Shown: positions 50,473-59,121 of the stretch, piece by piece
Layout: every line of letters begins with the position of its first letter
How positions within the stretch are numbered: position 1 is the first letter of the stretch
NCBI GenBank assembly: GCA_028279685.1
Contig: JANQNG010000029.1
Coordinates: 1-64,000 of the forward strand
Reading direction: 5' to 3'
Length of the DNA stretch: 64,000 nt
Source: Candidatus Nanoarchaeia archaeon
GTDB lineage: Archaea; Nanobdellota; Nanobdellia; Woesearchaeales; SKIA01
Notes under the pieces: generated by a model
Database searches by the model: none
What the model was told of the DNA's origin: nothing
Seen by the model: only the letters and a program-made list of their open reading frames with translations
Position numbers and translations under genes: made by a program

Positions 50473-51123
50473 ATGAGACGTTCAGTGATCATTATCATCA
50501 TACTTGTCATCCTTCTTATTCCTCTTGCTTGGTATCTTACGTTATCATTTCTTCAGCAAGATAAGTTAGAACCTCCTCTCATTGCAGCTCCTGAAGCAAC
50601 TCAAGAAACACCTTCTTCTGATCCTGCAAAAGAATCTGTACCTGATGAACCTGAACCAGCTATTCCCCTTGAAGAACCTGAAGAAGAGATTGATTATTCT
50701 CTTGGAGGAGGAGAGGGCGAAGGAGGCGACACGCGCTCTGAGTTCGAGAAAGCTATGGATGAACTTGAAGATGTAGTTATCGAAGGTGAAGAGGATGCCC
50801 CTGATGAGTCAGTCATCTTGGCAATAGGCGTTTTCATACCAGCAAATCAACAAGTGAGTGGTACGGCACTGTTCATCAATTCCACGAATGGCACATACAT
50901 TAGATTTGAAGATTTCTCCACGCCTAACGGTCCTGGACTGCGAGTCTATCTCTCTCCCGGATTGACGCTTGATGACGCTATTGACTTAGGCCCTAACAAG
51001 ATAACTGTTGGAAGTGTCAATTATGATATACCTGATGGCACAGATATTGTTCATTACAACAAAGTTCTCATTTGGAGCGATCCCTTCAGCGTATTATTCG
51101 GGCATGCTGAAGTTGCTTCTTAA
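50473..51123 (+). CDS. Membrane-anchored DM13-domain protein
   Basis: An N-terminal membrane helix (5-27), a Pro/Glu-rich linker (about 35-110) and a C-terminal DM13 domain (about 112-214: VSGTALFINSTNGTYIRFED, FSTPNGPGLRVYLSPG, LGPNKITVGSVNYDIPDGTD, VLIWSDPFSVLFGHAEV). DM13 domains have been proposed to take part in redox or electron transfer; the usual Cys before the last strand is Ser here (IWSDPF). Confidence 0.82.
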   Translation: MRRSVIIIIILVILLIPLAWYLTLSFLQQDKLEPPLIAAPEATQETPSSDPAKESVPDEPEPAIPLEEPEEEIDYSLGGGEGEGGDTRSEFEKAMDELEDVVIEGEEDAPDESVILAIGVFIPANQQVSGTALFINSTNGTYIRFEDFSTPNGPGLRVYLSPGLTLDDAIDLGPNKITVGSVNYDIPDGTDIVHYNKVLIWSDPFSVLFGHAEVAS

Positions 51124-51184
51124 TTCGGAAACATCACGAAAAAATCTTACGCATCTTTATTAAAGATTCTTGGAAAGTTCCTTT

Positions 51185-51607
51185 ATGAGATTTTATATTG
51201 ATACATGCATATGGATTGACTTTTTTGAAGATAGAAATGGAAAAAATAAGAGAGGATTAAATGCTAGAGAGTTTTTAGTAAATATTTTATTTTCGAAATG
51301 TGTCATCGTTAGTTCTAGTGCAGTATTTGATGAGTTACTGAAAAGATATACGAAGAAAGAATTACAAGAAAAAATGAAAAAAATAGAGCACAGAATTAAA
51401 TTAATTAAAACTAACCAAAAACAAGAAAATGAGGCTAAAATGATTTCTAGAATAAGAAAATTATCATTCCAAGATACTTTTCACGCAATAATTGCAAGAG
51501 ATAATAATTGTGTTCTTATCACAAGAGATAAAGATTTTTCTCATCTTGCAGACTTTATTGAATATTACAAGCCTGAAGAAATTATTGAAAATAATTTATT
51601 CTTCTAA
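51185..51607 (+). CDS. PIN-domain (VapC-like) toxin, second pair
   Basis: A 140-residue PIN RNase: MRFYIDTCIWIDFFEDRNGK (Asp6), AVFDELLKRY (Glu), SFQDTFHAIIARDN (Asp) and LITRDKDF (Asp). It resembles the toxin at 43128, with the same IDTCIW start. It ends inside the convergent RHH gene (12-nt overlap). ATG 51185 fits a TTTATTAAA box about 27 nt upstream; the TTG at 51170 is unlikely. Confidence 0.85.
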   Translation: MRFYIDTCIWIDFFEDRNGKNKRGLNAREFLVNILFSKCVIVSSSAVFDELLKRYTKKELQEKMKKIEHRIKLIKTNQKQENEAKMISRIRKLSFQDTFHAIIARDNNCVLITRDKDFSHLADFIEYYKPEEIIENNLFF

Positions 51608-51907
51608 CCAAGTTCCTGGAAATCCTTTCATAAACTTCTCTTGTTCCTCTTCAGACATACTAGCAGCTTCTAACGCAGCTTTTTCTCTAAGTCTTTCAAA
51701 TTCTTCATCAGACATATTGCTTTTTAGAGATCCTCTTATTTTATCTAATTTTTTACGTGCTTCATTTAATTCTTCTTTGTTGACTTTAACTCTTAGTGCT
51801 TCTCTAATAAACTCCGTTCTATTGTGATATCTGCCCTTCTTCACCGTATTATCAATATCCTTAAGAAACTCAGAATCCAATTTTAATGAAATCATTTCTG
51901 TAGTCAT
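51596..51907 (-). CDS. RHH antitoxin of the second convergent pair
   Basis: A 103-residue protein with an N-terminal ribbon-helix-helix domain (ISLKLDSEFLKDIDNTVKKG, RYHNRTEFIREALRVKV) and a long acidic helical C-terminus ending in FPGTWLEE. It is the partner of the PIN toxin on the opposite strand. A second in-frame ATG lies four codons in. Confidence 0.8.
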   Translation of the reverse strand: MTTEMISLKLDSEFLKDIDNTVKKGRYHNRTEFIREALRVKVNKEELNEARKKLDKIRGSLKSNMSDEEFERLREKAALEAASMSEEEQEKFMKGFPGTWLEE

Positions 51908-51917
51908 ATAGACGTTG

Positions 51918-51941
51918 TATATACATAGTATATAAATATTG
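51918..51941 (-). promoter_or_regulatory. Palindromic operator and TATA box of the RHH gene at 51907
   Basis: TATATAC and GTATATA arms (51918-51924 and 51928-51934) form an inverted repeat that overlaps the TTTATATAC box, 10-30 nt before the ATG. This is suited to self-repression by the antitoxin. Confidence 0.45.
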
Positions 51942-51950
51942 TGATTTTAA

Positions 51951-52250
51951 TTATTTTCTATACTGAAAATAAATATGGTGTTTGTTCACATTATAAATTG
52001 AGTCACAATCACATGTATCAAGAGATGAATAATATTCAATGCTCTCAACATGAGGAGGCGCATATAGTGGACGCTCATTTATGTAGGTCTCCATTGCTTT
52101 CTTTGAGCTTATTATAATCTTGTTTCTTTTTTTACATTCTTCATAGCTCTTAGTGTTTTTATCTTCCTTATCAATAAACTGCAAACCAACATATAAAGCC
52201 AAAAATAGCAAAATTCCAACTAATTTAGGACTTTTTTCTTGAAAATTCAT
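51951..52250 (-). CDS. Small membrane-anchored hypothetical protein
   Basis: A 99-residue protein with one N-terminal membrane helix (about 10-25) and an exposed domain with Cys in SYEECKKRN and LDTCDCDSIY. No family recognised. A CTATTTATATC box is about 30 nt upstream of the ATG. Confidence 0.55.
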   Translation of the reverse strand: MNFQEKSPKLVGILLFLALYVGLQFIDKEDKNTKSYEECKKRNKIIISSKKAMETYINERPLYAPPHVESIEYYSSLDTCDCDSIYNVNKHHIYFQYRK

Positions 52251-52335
52251 ATTATTAGAAGTAAGACAAGATATAAATAGATAATTCGTCGATTTTCGCC
52301 GAAAAATATTAAAAAAAAGAAAGATTCACTATTTT

Positions 52336-53058
52336 ATGAAAAATATTGAAAAAAACCTAGAGGAATATGGATTAAGTAAAAATGAAGCCAAAATATACAT
52401 AGAATGTCTCATTCTGGGAACAACAACTGTATACAATCTATCAAACAGCACAAAATTACCTAAAAGTACTTGTTATGATACACTTCATTCTTTAGAAAAG
52501 AAAGGGTTGGTTTTTTGTATAATCAAAAGTAAGAAAAAGAATTATGAAGCAACAGACCCTGCTAAATTAATATTTTTATTAGATGAGAAAAAAGAAAAAA
52601 TGAAGTCTTCTGTGAATAAACTTCAAAAGCTCAAAAATGCATCCTCAAAAAAACCGAAAATACAAATGTATCAAGGAAAAACAGGTATGAAAACTATATT
52701 AGAAGAAATAATTAATTTAGAAGAAATAAAAGTATTCGGTAATTTTAACAAATTTAAAGAATATTTTCAATTTTATTCAAGCTTATTTGTTGATAAGAGG
52801 GTGAAGAAAAATATTTTTTGCAGATTAATAGAAGAAAAAAGTAAAGAAAACATTAATTTATCTAAAAAAGATAAAAAAGAGTTAAGAAAAACAAAATTTC
52901 TTAAAAGCTTGAGAAATGTAAGTACAGAATTATTTATTTCAGAAGACAAAACAGCAATTTTTAAGCTTCATGAAAATGAACCTCTAGGAATCCTAATAGA
53001 AGATAAAGAAATATCAAATCTCTTCAAAATAATGTTTGAAGAAATATGGAAAAACTAA
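52336..53058 (+). CDS. TrmB-family transcriptional regulator
   Basis: TrmB proteins regulate sugar genes in archaea. The N-terminal winged helix-turn-helix is clear: LEEYGLSKNEAKIYIECLIL, VYNLSNSTKLPKSTCYDTLH, SLEKKGLVFCI; a coiled linker follows, then a C-terminal domain (about 105-240) of the TrmB-like phospholipase D-type fold without obvious sugar-binding part. It is convergent with GAPDH, which makes a link to central carbon metabolism possible. Confidence 0.8.
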   Translation: MKNIEKNLEEYGLSKNEAKIYIECLILGTTTVYNLSNSTKLPKSTCYDTLHSLEKKGLVFCIIKSKKKNYEATDPAKLIFLLDEKKEKMKSSVNKLQKLKNASSKKPKIQMYQGKTGMKTILEEIINLEEIKVFGNFNKFKEYFQFYSSLFVDKRVKKNIFCRLIEEKSKENINLSKKDKKELRKTKFLKSLRNVSTELFISEDKTAIFKLHENEPLGILIEDKEISNLFKIMFEEIWKN

Positions 53059-53080
53059 ATCAATTTCTTCACTAAACAAA

Positions 53081-53125
53081 CGCTCAGCGTTTGAGCGGAG
53101 GTCTACTCAACATAAAGTTGAGTAG
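53081..53125. terminator. Two hairpins between convergent trmB and gap genes
   Basis: CGCTCA/TGAGCG (53081-53097) and a perfect CTACTCAAC/GTTGAGTAG stem with loop ATAAA (53103-53125) fill the short gap between two convergent genes. No long T-tract follows directly on either strand, so the role as a two-way terminator is inferred. Confidence 0.35.
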
Positions 53126-53142
53126 TCCAAAAAAATAAGAAA

Positions 53143-54132
53143 CTAAAGTAAATTTTTAACAAGTTCAGCCATCCTGTTCGAATAGCCCCATTCATTATCA
53201 TACCAAGTCATTATCTTGACCATTTTTCCTTCCATGACTACGGTCAATTGACCATCAATGATAGTTGAATGTGGGTCGTGCACAATATCTGAACTAACAA
53301 TAGGGTCTTCAGTGTATGCCATAATATTCTTCAGCACACCATCTGCACAACTTTTCAACAACGCATTGACTTCTTCTTGTGTAACCTCTTTCTTCACCAC
53401 GCAAGTGAAATCAGTTATACTTCCAGTCGGTGTAGGCACACGAACAGCATGACCATGAAGTTTACCTTTTAATTCAGGAATTACTTCAGTAACTGCTTTT
53501 GCTGCTCCAGTAGTTGTAGGGATCATGTTGATCGCAGCTGCTCTCGCACGTCTCATATCCTTATGACCCGCATCTAAGACTCTTTGATCTCCTGTATAAC
53601 TATGAATAGTTGTCATCAGACCAAATTCGACTCCATAATTATCATTCAAGACTTTAACAACAGGAGCTAAGCTGTTTGTCGTACAGGACGCATTCGAAAT
53701 AATATGATGTTTTTCCTTATCGTACTGATCATCATTGACTCCTTTCACTATAGTGATGTCAGGATCTTTTGCAGGTGCGGAGATAAATACTTTTTTTGCA
53801 CCAGCATCCAAGAATTTTTGAGCACCTTCCCTATTTCTGAAAAATCCAGAACATTCCATCACCACATCAACGCCATCTAATTGTAGATTTGATGGATCTT
53901 TTTCGTGCACAAGCTTAACTGCTTTCCCATCAATAATCATTTGTCCGTCTTTCACTTCAGCAGTACCATCAAATGGGCCTTGTGTAGAATCTCTCTTCAA
54001 CAAATCCACAAGCAGCTCAGGAGACCCGCCAGGATCATTAATCAGCACGAATTCAATTTCAGGATCTTTATGTGCTGCTCTGAATACCATACGTCCTATC
54101 CGACCAAACCCATTAATTGCGACTTTCACCAT
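53143..54132 (-). CDS. gap: Glyceraldehyde-3-phosphate dehydrogenase, bacterial type I
   Basis: GAPDH converts glyceraldehyde 3-phosphate to 1,3-bisphosphoglycerate in glycolysis and back in gluconeogenesis. KVAINGFGRIGRMVFR binds the cofactor, with NDP at 32-34 favouring NAD; ISNASCTTNSLAPV has the catalytic Cys150 and TIHSYTGDQ the base His177. WYDNEWGYSNRM closes the protein. This is the bacterial/eukaryotic type, not the class II enzyme of most archaea, so ancient transfer is likely. Confidence 0.95.
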   Translation of the reverse strand: MVKVAINGFGRIGRMVFRAAHKDPEIEFVLINDPGGSPELLVDLLKRDSTQGPFDGTAEVKDGQMIIDGKAVKLVHEKDPSNLQLDGVDVVMECSGFFRNREGAQKFLDAGAKKVFISAPAKDPDITIVKGVNDDQYDKEKHHIISNASCTTNSLAPVVKVLNDNYGVEFGLMTTIHSYTGDQRVLDAGHKDMRRARAAAINMIPTTTGAAKAVTEVIPELKGKLHGHAVRVPTPTGSITDFTCVVKKEVTQEEVNALLKSCADGVLKNIMAYTEDPIVSSDIVHDPHSTIIDGQLTVVMEGKMVKIMTWYDNEWGYSNRMAELVKNLL

Positions 54133-54139
54133 GATTATT

Positions 54140-54180
54140 CACCTCTTATCAACGAGTACACACTCATCCATATTTAAAAA
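54140..54180 (-). promoter_or_regulatory. Promoter and ribosome-binding site of the gap gene
   Basis: On the minus strand TTTTTAAATA (54171-54180) and GAGGTG just before the ATG give a leader of about 17 nt. A purine-rich stretch precedes the box, as expected of a strong archaeal promoter. Confidence 0.5.
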
Positions 54181-54512
54181 GTTTCTCCTACACGCTTAGC
54201 ATCTCCTCTCTTTTTTCCAACATATCTCAAAGAAAAAATGCTTTCATACATTATCATTAATTTATCCAGTTCCACAAAACTACAACAATTTATGTTAACC
54301 ACTGCAGAATGGATTCACACTATTTTCACATTCTATTTGCAATTTTTCCATTAACCACTCGAAAGAAGTTCTCGAGGATAATTGGATAAATTTCAAAAAA
54401 CAAGAGATAAATATATAAGTAATAAAAAAAATTATCCTCTAAGTAAGATGACCCATTCAAAAAAACAAAATCAACTCTATTATTCGCAATTTTTGATAAA
54501 AGAGAAACAAAC
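54181..54512. other. Gene-free stretch before the histidine kinase gene
   Basis: It contains an ATAAATATATAAG box (about 54409) that would give the kinase gene a leader of about 70-80 nt, and an imperfect inverted repeat CTCGA...TCGAG at 54358-54376. Two GGATAA words follow that repeat. No gene is seen. Confidence 0.35.
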
Positions 54513-57500
54513 ATGAAAACAAAAAAGATTCTTTTTGGATTTGCAATCATTTTTGTATTAGTCTTGAGTTTCGTATCTGGAGATTCACTCAAAGAAACTT
54601 CTGAAAAGAGTAGCAGTATTTCAAATACAGATATTGCTTTGCGCGCAATTGTCGATGCTTACGCTTCTGAAACTGATTTATTGTTCTCTAGACTGAAGAT
54701 GTTTGGCTCAAATAGTGCCAGTTTTATGTTAAAAGAACTAAAAAAAAGAGATTCTGTCGATATCAGCGAGTTTGATAAGCGCTACGGTTTTATCGATGGT
54801 GCTTATAGAACCAATCTTTCTTACTATATCGAATTTTCAGAAAGTGAAGATATCACAGGAGCCTTTGTTTCTAGTAATACGCCATTAACTGACGATATTA
54901 AAAAGATTTTCTTATCTTCAGAACCTCAATTTAAGTCTTATGCATTAGCTGCGCAAGAAAATTTTTTCAACACATATCTTATTACAAAAGATAATTTTAT
55001 TCGCATTTACGAGAAAGATTGGGCTCTCGAAATCGAGCCAGATCATGATTTCTCCAAAGATATCTTCTATTATATTTCAACCCCAGAAAACAACCATGAG
55101 CAAATACCAAAATGGACTCCCGTTTACTATGACTCTATCTGGAACTACTGGATGACAAGCCTCATCACACCCATATATGACGGAGATGAGTTCTTAGGTA
55201 TTGCTGGTCATGATTTGATTTTGAACGATCTTTATGAAGGCATTAAATCCAAAAAATATGGTGGTCAAGGCTACTCTTTTATTTTCGATGCAGACAAAAA
55301 TATAGTTGTCCATCCTCACTATCTTGATAAGCTCGAAGAAAAAGCAACGATGAACAGTAATCTAAATTTTAAAGATCTTGATGAAGTAGGACTCTCTGAT
55401 GCCATATCAAAATTATCTTCCACAGATACAGAAGGTATGTTGACTTTTACTGATAATTTTAAAGATTATTATTTTGTTTACAAAAAACTAACTGCTATCA
55501 ACTGGTATTACGGATTTGTCATAGACGCATCATTAATTGAGAAAAAAACTGAAATAGACAAACATGAAGACAAGGATATCTCTACATTTTTCATTGTTGC
55601 AATTCTTTTGGCAGTTATGTTTGTCTCTGTTCTCCTCGCAATTAAATTCAATCTTATTAACATAGAAAGAAACACCATCATGATGTTAATGGGTGTGACC
55701 GTTATAATTATCAGCATTATTCTTGTTTACAATATGTTTTCCATAACAGAGCAAATGAAATCAAATAGTGAAAAGCAATTTCAAGATCAGAAATTATTAC
55801 TTGCAAGAGAAGCAGCCAGAGATATCGAAATATACCTCCAAATGATTAATAACGACATGACTGTGACTTCTATGTATCTTTCTTCAATAACGTCTTCACC
55901 AAAAACTCAGGAAATATATTCTACTACAGAGAGAATGCATATGCGGTTAGGATCTTATGTTGATAATATACAACTCATGGACACAACAGGCAACATAGAA
56001 GCAAGCTTTTCTTCCTCAGAAGAAAAACTTTCCCCTGCTTTTGATAAAATAATATCTGCACAAAATGTTATGAATCCAAGAGGCACTATTCAGGAGACTT
56101 TTATTGACGACTCAGATGATCTGCTCCTCTCTATCGCAACACCCATAACGACAAATTATAGCCTTACAGGAATTGCTTTAGCAAATATTCACCTATCAAC
56201 ATTGCTTAAAAAACATATCACACCCATTGCATTAGAGAAGAAAGTTCACGCACATTTATTAATTGGTGATTTGATTTATCAGGCAGATGGACTTTCAACC
56301 ACAGCAATTGATTCTATAAAAGATGAAATCCAAGCAGGACAATCAGGAAGTATGAACTCCGTATATTTTCCTCATATAATTGATGACAAAACGCATCTTA
56401 TGCTGAGTAATTTAGTCTACTATCCTGTAAAAGTAGGAGATCGTTACTGGGGACTCATCATTATGACACCGACCAGTGATGTTCATGAAAGTATTTCTAA
56501 AGACATAACGAGAATCTGGTGGTTTGTTCTTTCTATTATTCTTATCCTTGTTATTGCAGGAATAGTATTTGCACAACTGTTAACAAAAACGTTGAGCAGA
56601 GAAATAATAAAAAAAACCGATGAACTTTCGATGCTGAATAAGGAATTAGATGAGAAAGTATTCACAAGAACTAAAGAGCTTCAGGATGTATCGCACAATC
56701 TCGAGAATAATGTTCAAGAAAGAACAAAAGAACTTAATGAAAAAGTGAGAGAGCTTGAGGAAACCAAAGCCGCAACACTCAACATGATGGAAGATCTCAC
56801 AGAAGCAATGAAAAAACAGAAACAGCTAGAAAAAGTGAAAACAGAATTCTTAAGCGTAACCTCGCATGAATTACGAACTCCTATAACACCTATGCGCGCA
56901 CAAGTACAGATGATGCTAGAAGAATACTTTGGAAAAGTCAGTGATGACCAAAAGAAAAGCCTTGGAATGATTCTTCGGAATTTAACAAGGCTTGATCATC
57001 TTATAGGAGATATTTTGGATATATCCAAGCTCGAATCAGGAAACATGAAATTTATTATGGCAGAAGCAGATATGAAAGAAGTCGTGAATAACGCTACAGA
57101 AACTATGAAATTTAAAGCAGATGAGAAGAACATACGTATGGAATGGGAAGTTGATAATATACCAAAAATAACTGCTGATAAAGACAGAATCACTCAAGTT
57201 ATTGTTAACCTCATTAATAACGCTGTGAAATTCACAGATACTAATGGAAAGATTAAAGTTCTCTTAAAAAACGAACAAACGCAATGCCGTGTTGAAGTGC
57301 ATGATTCAGGTATAGGCATAAGCAAACAAGATCAGAAGCGCATATTCAGTCCTTTTGTACAAGCAGATCAGAGCGATACCAGAAAATACGAAGGAAGCGG
57401 GCTTGGACTCGCTATTTGCAGAGGAATTATCCTGCAGCACCATGGGGAAATTGGTGTTGAAAGCGTCTCTGGTAAAGGATCCACGTTCTGGTTTACCCTA

Positions 57501-57749
57501 CCTTACGCATACAGTGACAAACAAGAGAAAGTTGAAGTTGAATTATTCCATTTTGATAGAGACCAATCTCTGAAGAAATTCCGACAAAAACTAAAGAAAG
57601 AAGGCTATGTGCCTGTTGAAGAGCACTTCGATGAATTGCTTAAGAAAGGCATTATCAGTGACAGCGGGGAACTTAAGTATGATATAACCTACAAAGAACT
57701 TGTAGAAAAAGAATATATTGAGAAGGAAGGTGAAAAGAAAAATGACTAA
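54513..57749 (+). CDS. Sensor histidine kinase with two extracellular sensor domains
   Basis: 1078 residues. Signal/membrane helix (about 5-24), a double Cache domain (about 40-350), two membrane helices (about 352-372 and 388-408), a second Cache-like extracellular domain (about 425-665), a membrane helix (about 668-690), coiled coil with RTKEL repeats, HisKA ([18 protein letters not shown], His785) and HATPase ([28 protein letters not shown]). The last 70 residues have no known domain. It phosphorylates itself and probably the receiver proteins that follow. Confidence 0.9.
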   Translation: MKTKKILFGFAIIFVLVLSFVSGDSLKETSEKSSSISNTDIALRAIVDAYASETDLLFSRLKMFGSNSASFMLKELKKRDSVDISEFDKRYGFIDGAYRTNLSYYIEFSESEDITGAFVSSNTPLTDDIKKIFLSSEPQFKSYALAAQENFFNTYLITKDNFIRIYEKDWALEIEPDHDFSKDIFYYISTPENNHEQIPKWTPVYYDSIWNYWMTSLITPIYDGDEFLGIAGHDLILNDLYEGIKSKKYGGQGYSFIFDADKNIVVHPHYLDKLEEKATMNSNLNFKDLDEVGLSDAISKLSSTDTEGMLTFTDNFKDYYFVYKKLTAINWYYGFVIDASLIEKKTEIDKHEDKDISTFFIVAILLAVMFVSVLLAIKFNLINIERNTIMMLMGVTVIIISIILVYNMFSITEQMKSNSEKQFQDQKLLLAREAARDIEIYLQMINNDMTVTSMYLSSITSSPKTQEIYSTTERMHMRLGSYVDNIQLMDTTGNIEASFSSSEEKLSPAFDKIISAQNVMNPRGTIQETFIDDSDDLLLSIATPITTNYSLTGIALANIHLSTLLKKHITPIALEKKVHAHLLIGDLIYQADGLSTTAIDSIKDEIQAGQSGSMNSVYFPHIIDDKTHLMLSNLVYYPVKVGDRYWGLIIMTPTSDVHESISKDITRIWWFVLSIILILVIAGIVFAQLLTKTLSREIIKKTDELSMLNKELDEKVFTRTKELQDVSHNLENNVQERTKELNEKVRELEETKAATLNMMEDLTEAMKKQKQLEKVKTEFLSVTSHELRTPITPMRAQVQMMLEEYFGKVSDDQKKSLGMILRNLTRLDHLIGDILDISKLESGNMKFIMAEADMKEVVNNATETMKFKADEKNIRMEWEVDNIPKITADKDRITQVIVNLINNAVKFTDTNGKIKVLLKNEQTQCRVEVHDSGIGISKQDQKRIFSPFVQADQSDTRKYEGSGLGLAICRGIILQHHGEIGVESVSGKGSTFWFTLPYAYSDKQEKVEVELFHFDRDQSLKKFRQKLKKEGYVPVEEHFDELLKKGIISDSGELKYDITYKELVEKEYIEKEGEKKND

Positions 57750-58095
57750 AAAAATTCTTGTTGTGGATGACCACGAAGATGTTGTTGAAACTATTGCATC
57801 AATATTAGGAATAGAAAACTGTGATATTGAGAAAGCTTATAACGGCCACGATTGCTTAGAAAAAGCAGATGACCAAGTAAAGCTAGTATTTCTTGATATT
57901 ATGCTTCCAGATATGAATGGCGCAGAGATAGCTAAAAAACTTAGGGAGAAATACAAGGACAATCTTAAGATCGTATATGTTTCCATCCTCCCAAAAGAAG
58001 AAGTGGATTTAAGCAATGTAGATGGACATATCAAGAAACCATTTAACGTTGATGATATCTTGATAGCAGCAAAGAGCATACCTGATGCAGCCTAA
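57742..58095 (+). CDS. CheY-like single-domain response regulator
   Basis: A 117-residue receiver domain: [20 protein letters not shown] (Asp9, Asp10), phosphorylation site VFLDIMLPDMNG (Asp52), IVYVSILPK and HIKKPFNVDD with the conserved Lys. No output domain. It overlaps the kinase gene by 8 nt, and GAAGGTGA precedes ATG 57742; the reading from 57718 is longer but unneeded. Confidence 0.9.
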   Translation: MTKKILVVDDHEDVVETIASILGIENCDIEKAYNGHDCLEKADDQVKLVFLDIMLPDMNGAEIAKKLREKYKDNLKIVYVSILPKEEVDLSNVDGHIKKPFNVDDILIAAKSIPDAA

Positions 58096-58110
58096 TGCTA
58101 TGCAAAAAAC

Positions 58111-58119
58111 ATTTAAATA
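58111..58119 (+). promoter_or_regulatory. TATA box of the second receiver gene
   Basis: ATTTAAATAC is centred 26 nt before ATG 58140, so this gene can be transcribed on its own as a leaderless mRNA. Confidence 0.45.
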
Positions 58120-58139
58120 CGTGATACTGAGGAAATGTT

Positions 58140-58529
58140 ATGGCAAAAATAATGATCGTGGATGATACTATCGACATAGTCGAGACTTTGAAGATTGCTC
58201 TTCAGAAGAAAGGCCATGAGACAAACGAAGCACATAGTGGAGATGAATTCTTAAAATCCGTAGAAGAAGTAAACCCCGATCTTGTCCTGCTAGACGTTAT
58301 GATGCCTGGTCTCAATACGAGACAGATTCTGGAAAGACTTAAAGAAAAAGGAAAAGAACATATCAAGATCATCCTCGTCACTGTTGTACGCTTTGCAGAT
58401 GCAGAGAGAGATGCGTTGCAGAAAGAATATAACATCGTTGATTATATCACAAAACCATTCGATGTATTTGATCTCCTGCAGAGAGTAGAAAAGCAGCTAA
58501 GTGGTGGCGACGATGCTCCCAGCCAATGA
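58140..58529 (+). CDS. Single-domain response regulator
   Basis: A 129-residue receiver: KIMIVDDTIDIVETLKIALQ, phosphorylation site LVLLDVMMPGLNTRQIL (Asp52), IILVTVVRF and DYITKPFDVFDLL with Lys. The loop after Asp52 lacks the usual Asp-Gly. Its end overlaps the next gene by 17 nt, which couples it to the KaiC-like protein. It does not carry a DNA-binding domain. Confidence 0.88.
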   Translation: MAKIMIVDDTIDIVETLKIALQKKGHETNEAHSGDEFLKSVEEVNPDLVLLDVMMPGLNTRQILERLKEKGKEHIKIILVTVVRFADAERDALQKEYNIVDYITKPFDVFDLLQRVEKQLSGGDDAPSQ

Positions 58530-59118
58530 AGAAGAAGTAACATCCGTCATCTACTGGCAGGATGTCACAAGGGAAGTGGAAGATAGAATTTCTGAAGGCG
58601 GCGACATACTGCTCGTTATTCATAATGCGACAGACTTTAGTGATCTCGCTGAATTCATCAACAAAGTTCCTTTCAGGACTATTATTTACATCTCACTTAC
58701 AAAAACATTTGAAACTATTCAGCCTGCACTAAAACGACTAAGCAAAAATGTTCATGTTGTCGACTGTATCTCAACAAGTCTTCTTAGCGAAGCTCCTAAA
58801 GGAAAATGTACTTATAGAGATCTTCCTCAAACACTCAGAGATATGAGTAAAATTATCGAAGAATTTAGCATGGCTCACAACCACAGCTATATTTTCCTTG
58901 ATTCTTTATCTCATTTTCTTGATTTTTCAATGCCTGAAGGAAAAGAATCGTCATTTATGTTTTTCTCAAATGTTAAAGAAGCAATGAAAACAAACTTCTG
59001 TAAAGCAGTTATGCTTTATAGTGTAGAAGGAAACCAAAGTCTGAGAAGCATTCCTTACAGCCATGTCAACTCTGTGATGGGTGTTGATATCTCTAGGACA
59101 AGCGTTGATTGGGAGTAA
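58513..59118 (+). CDS. RecA/KaiC-like fold protein lacking a Walker A motif
   Basis: A 201-residue protein: VIYWQDVTREVEDRISEGGD, ILLVIHNATDFSDLAEFINK, RTIIYISLTKTFETIQPALK, VHVVDCIS, YIFLDSLSHFLDF and NSVMGVDISRTSVDWE. The strand-helix order and the SYIFLDSLS block resemble KaiC-like ATPases linked to archaeal two-component systems, but GKT-type nucleotide loops are missing. It is coupled to the receiver before it, so it may be the output or an adaptor. Confidence 0.6.
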   Translation: MLPANEEEVTSVIYWQDVTREVEDRISEGGDILLVIHNATDFSDLAEFINKVPFRTIIYISLTKTFETIQPALKRLSKNVHVVDCISTSLLSEAPKGKCTYRDLPQTLRDMSKIIEEFSMAHNHSYIFLDSLSHFLDFSMPEGKESSFMFFSNVKEAMKTNFCKAVMLYSVEGNQSLRSIPYSHVNSVMGVDISRTSVDWE

Positions 59119-59121
59119 AGA

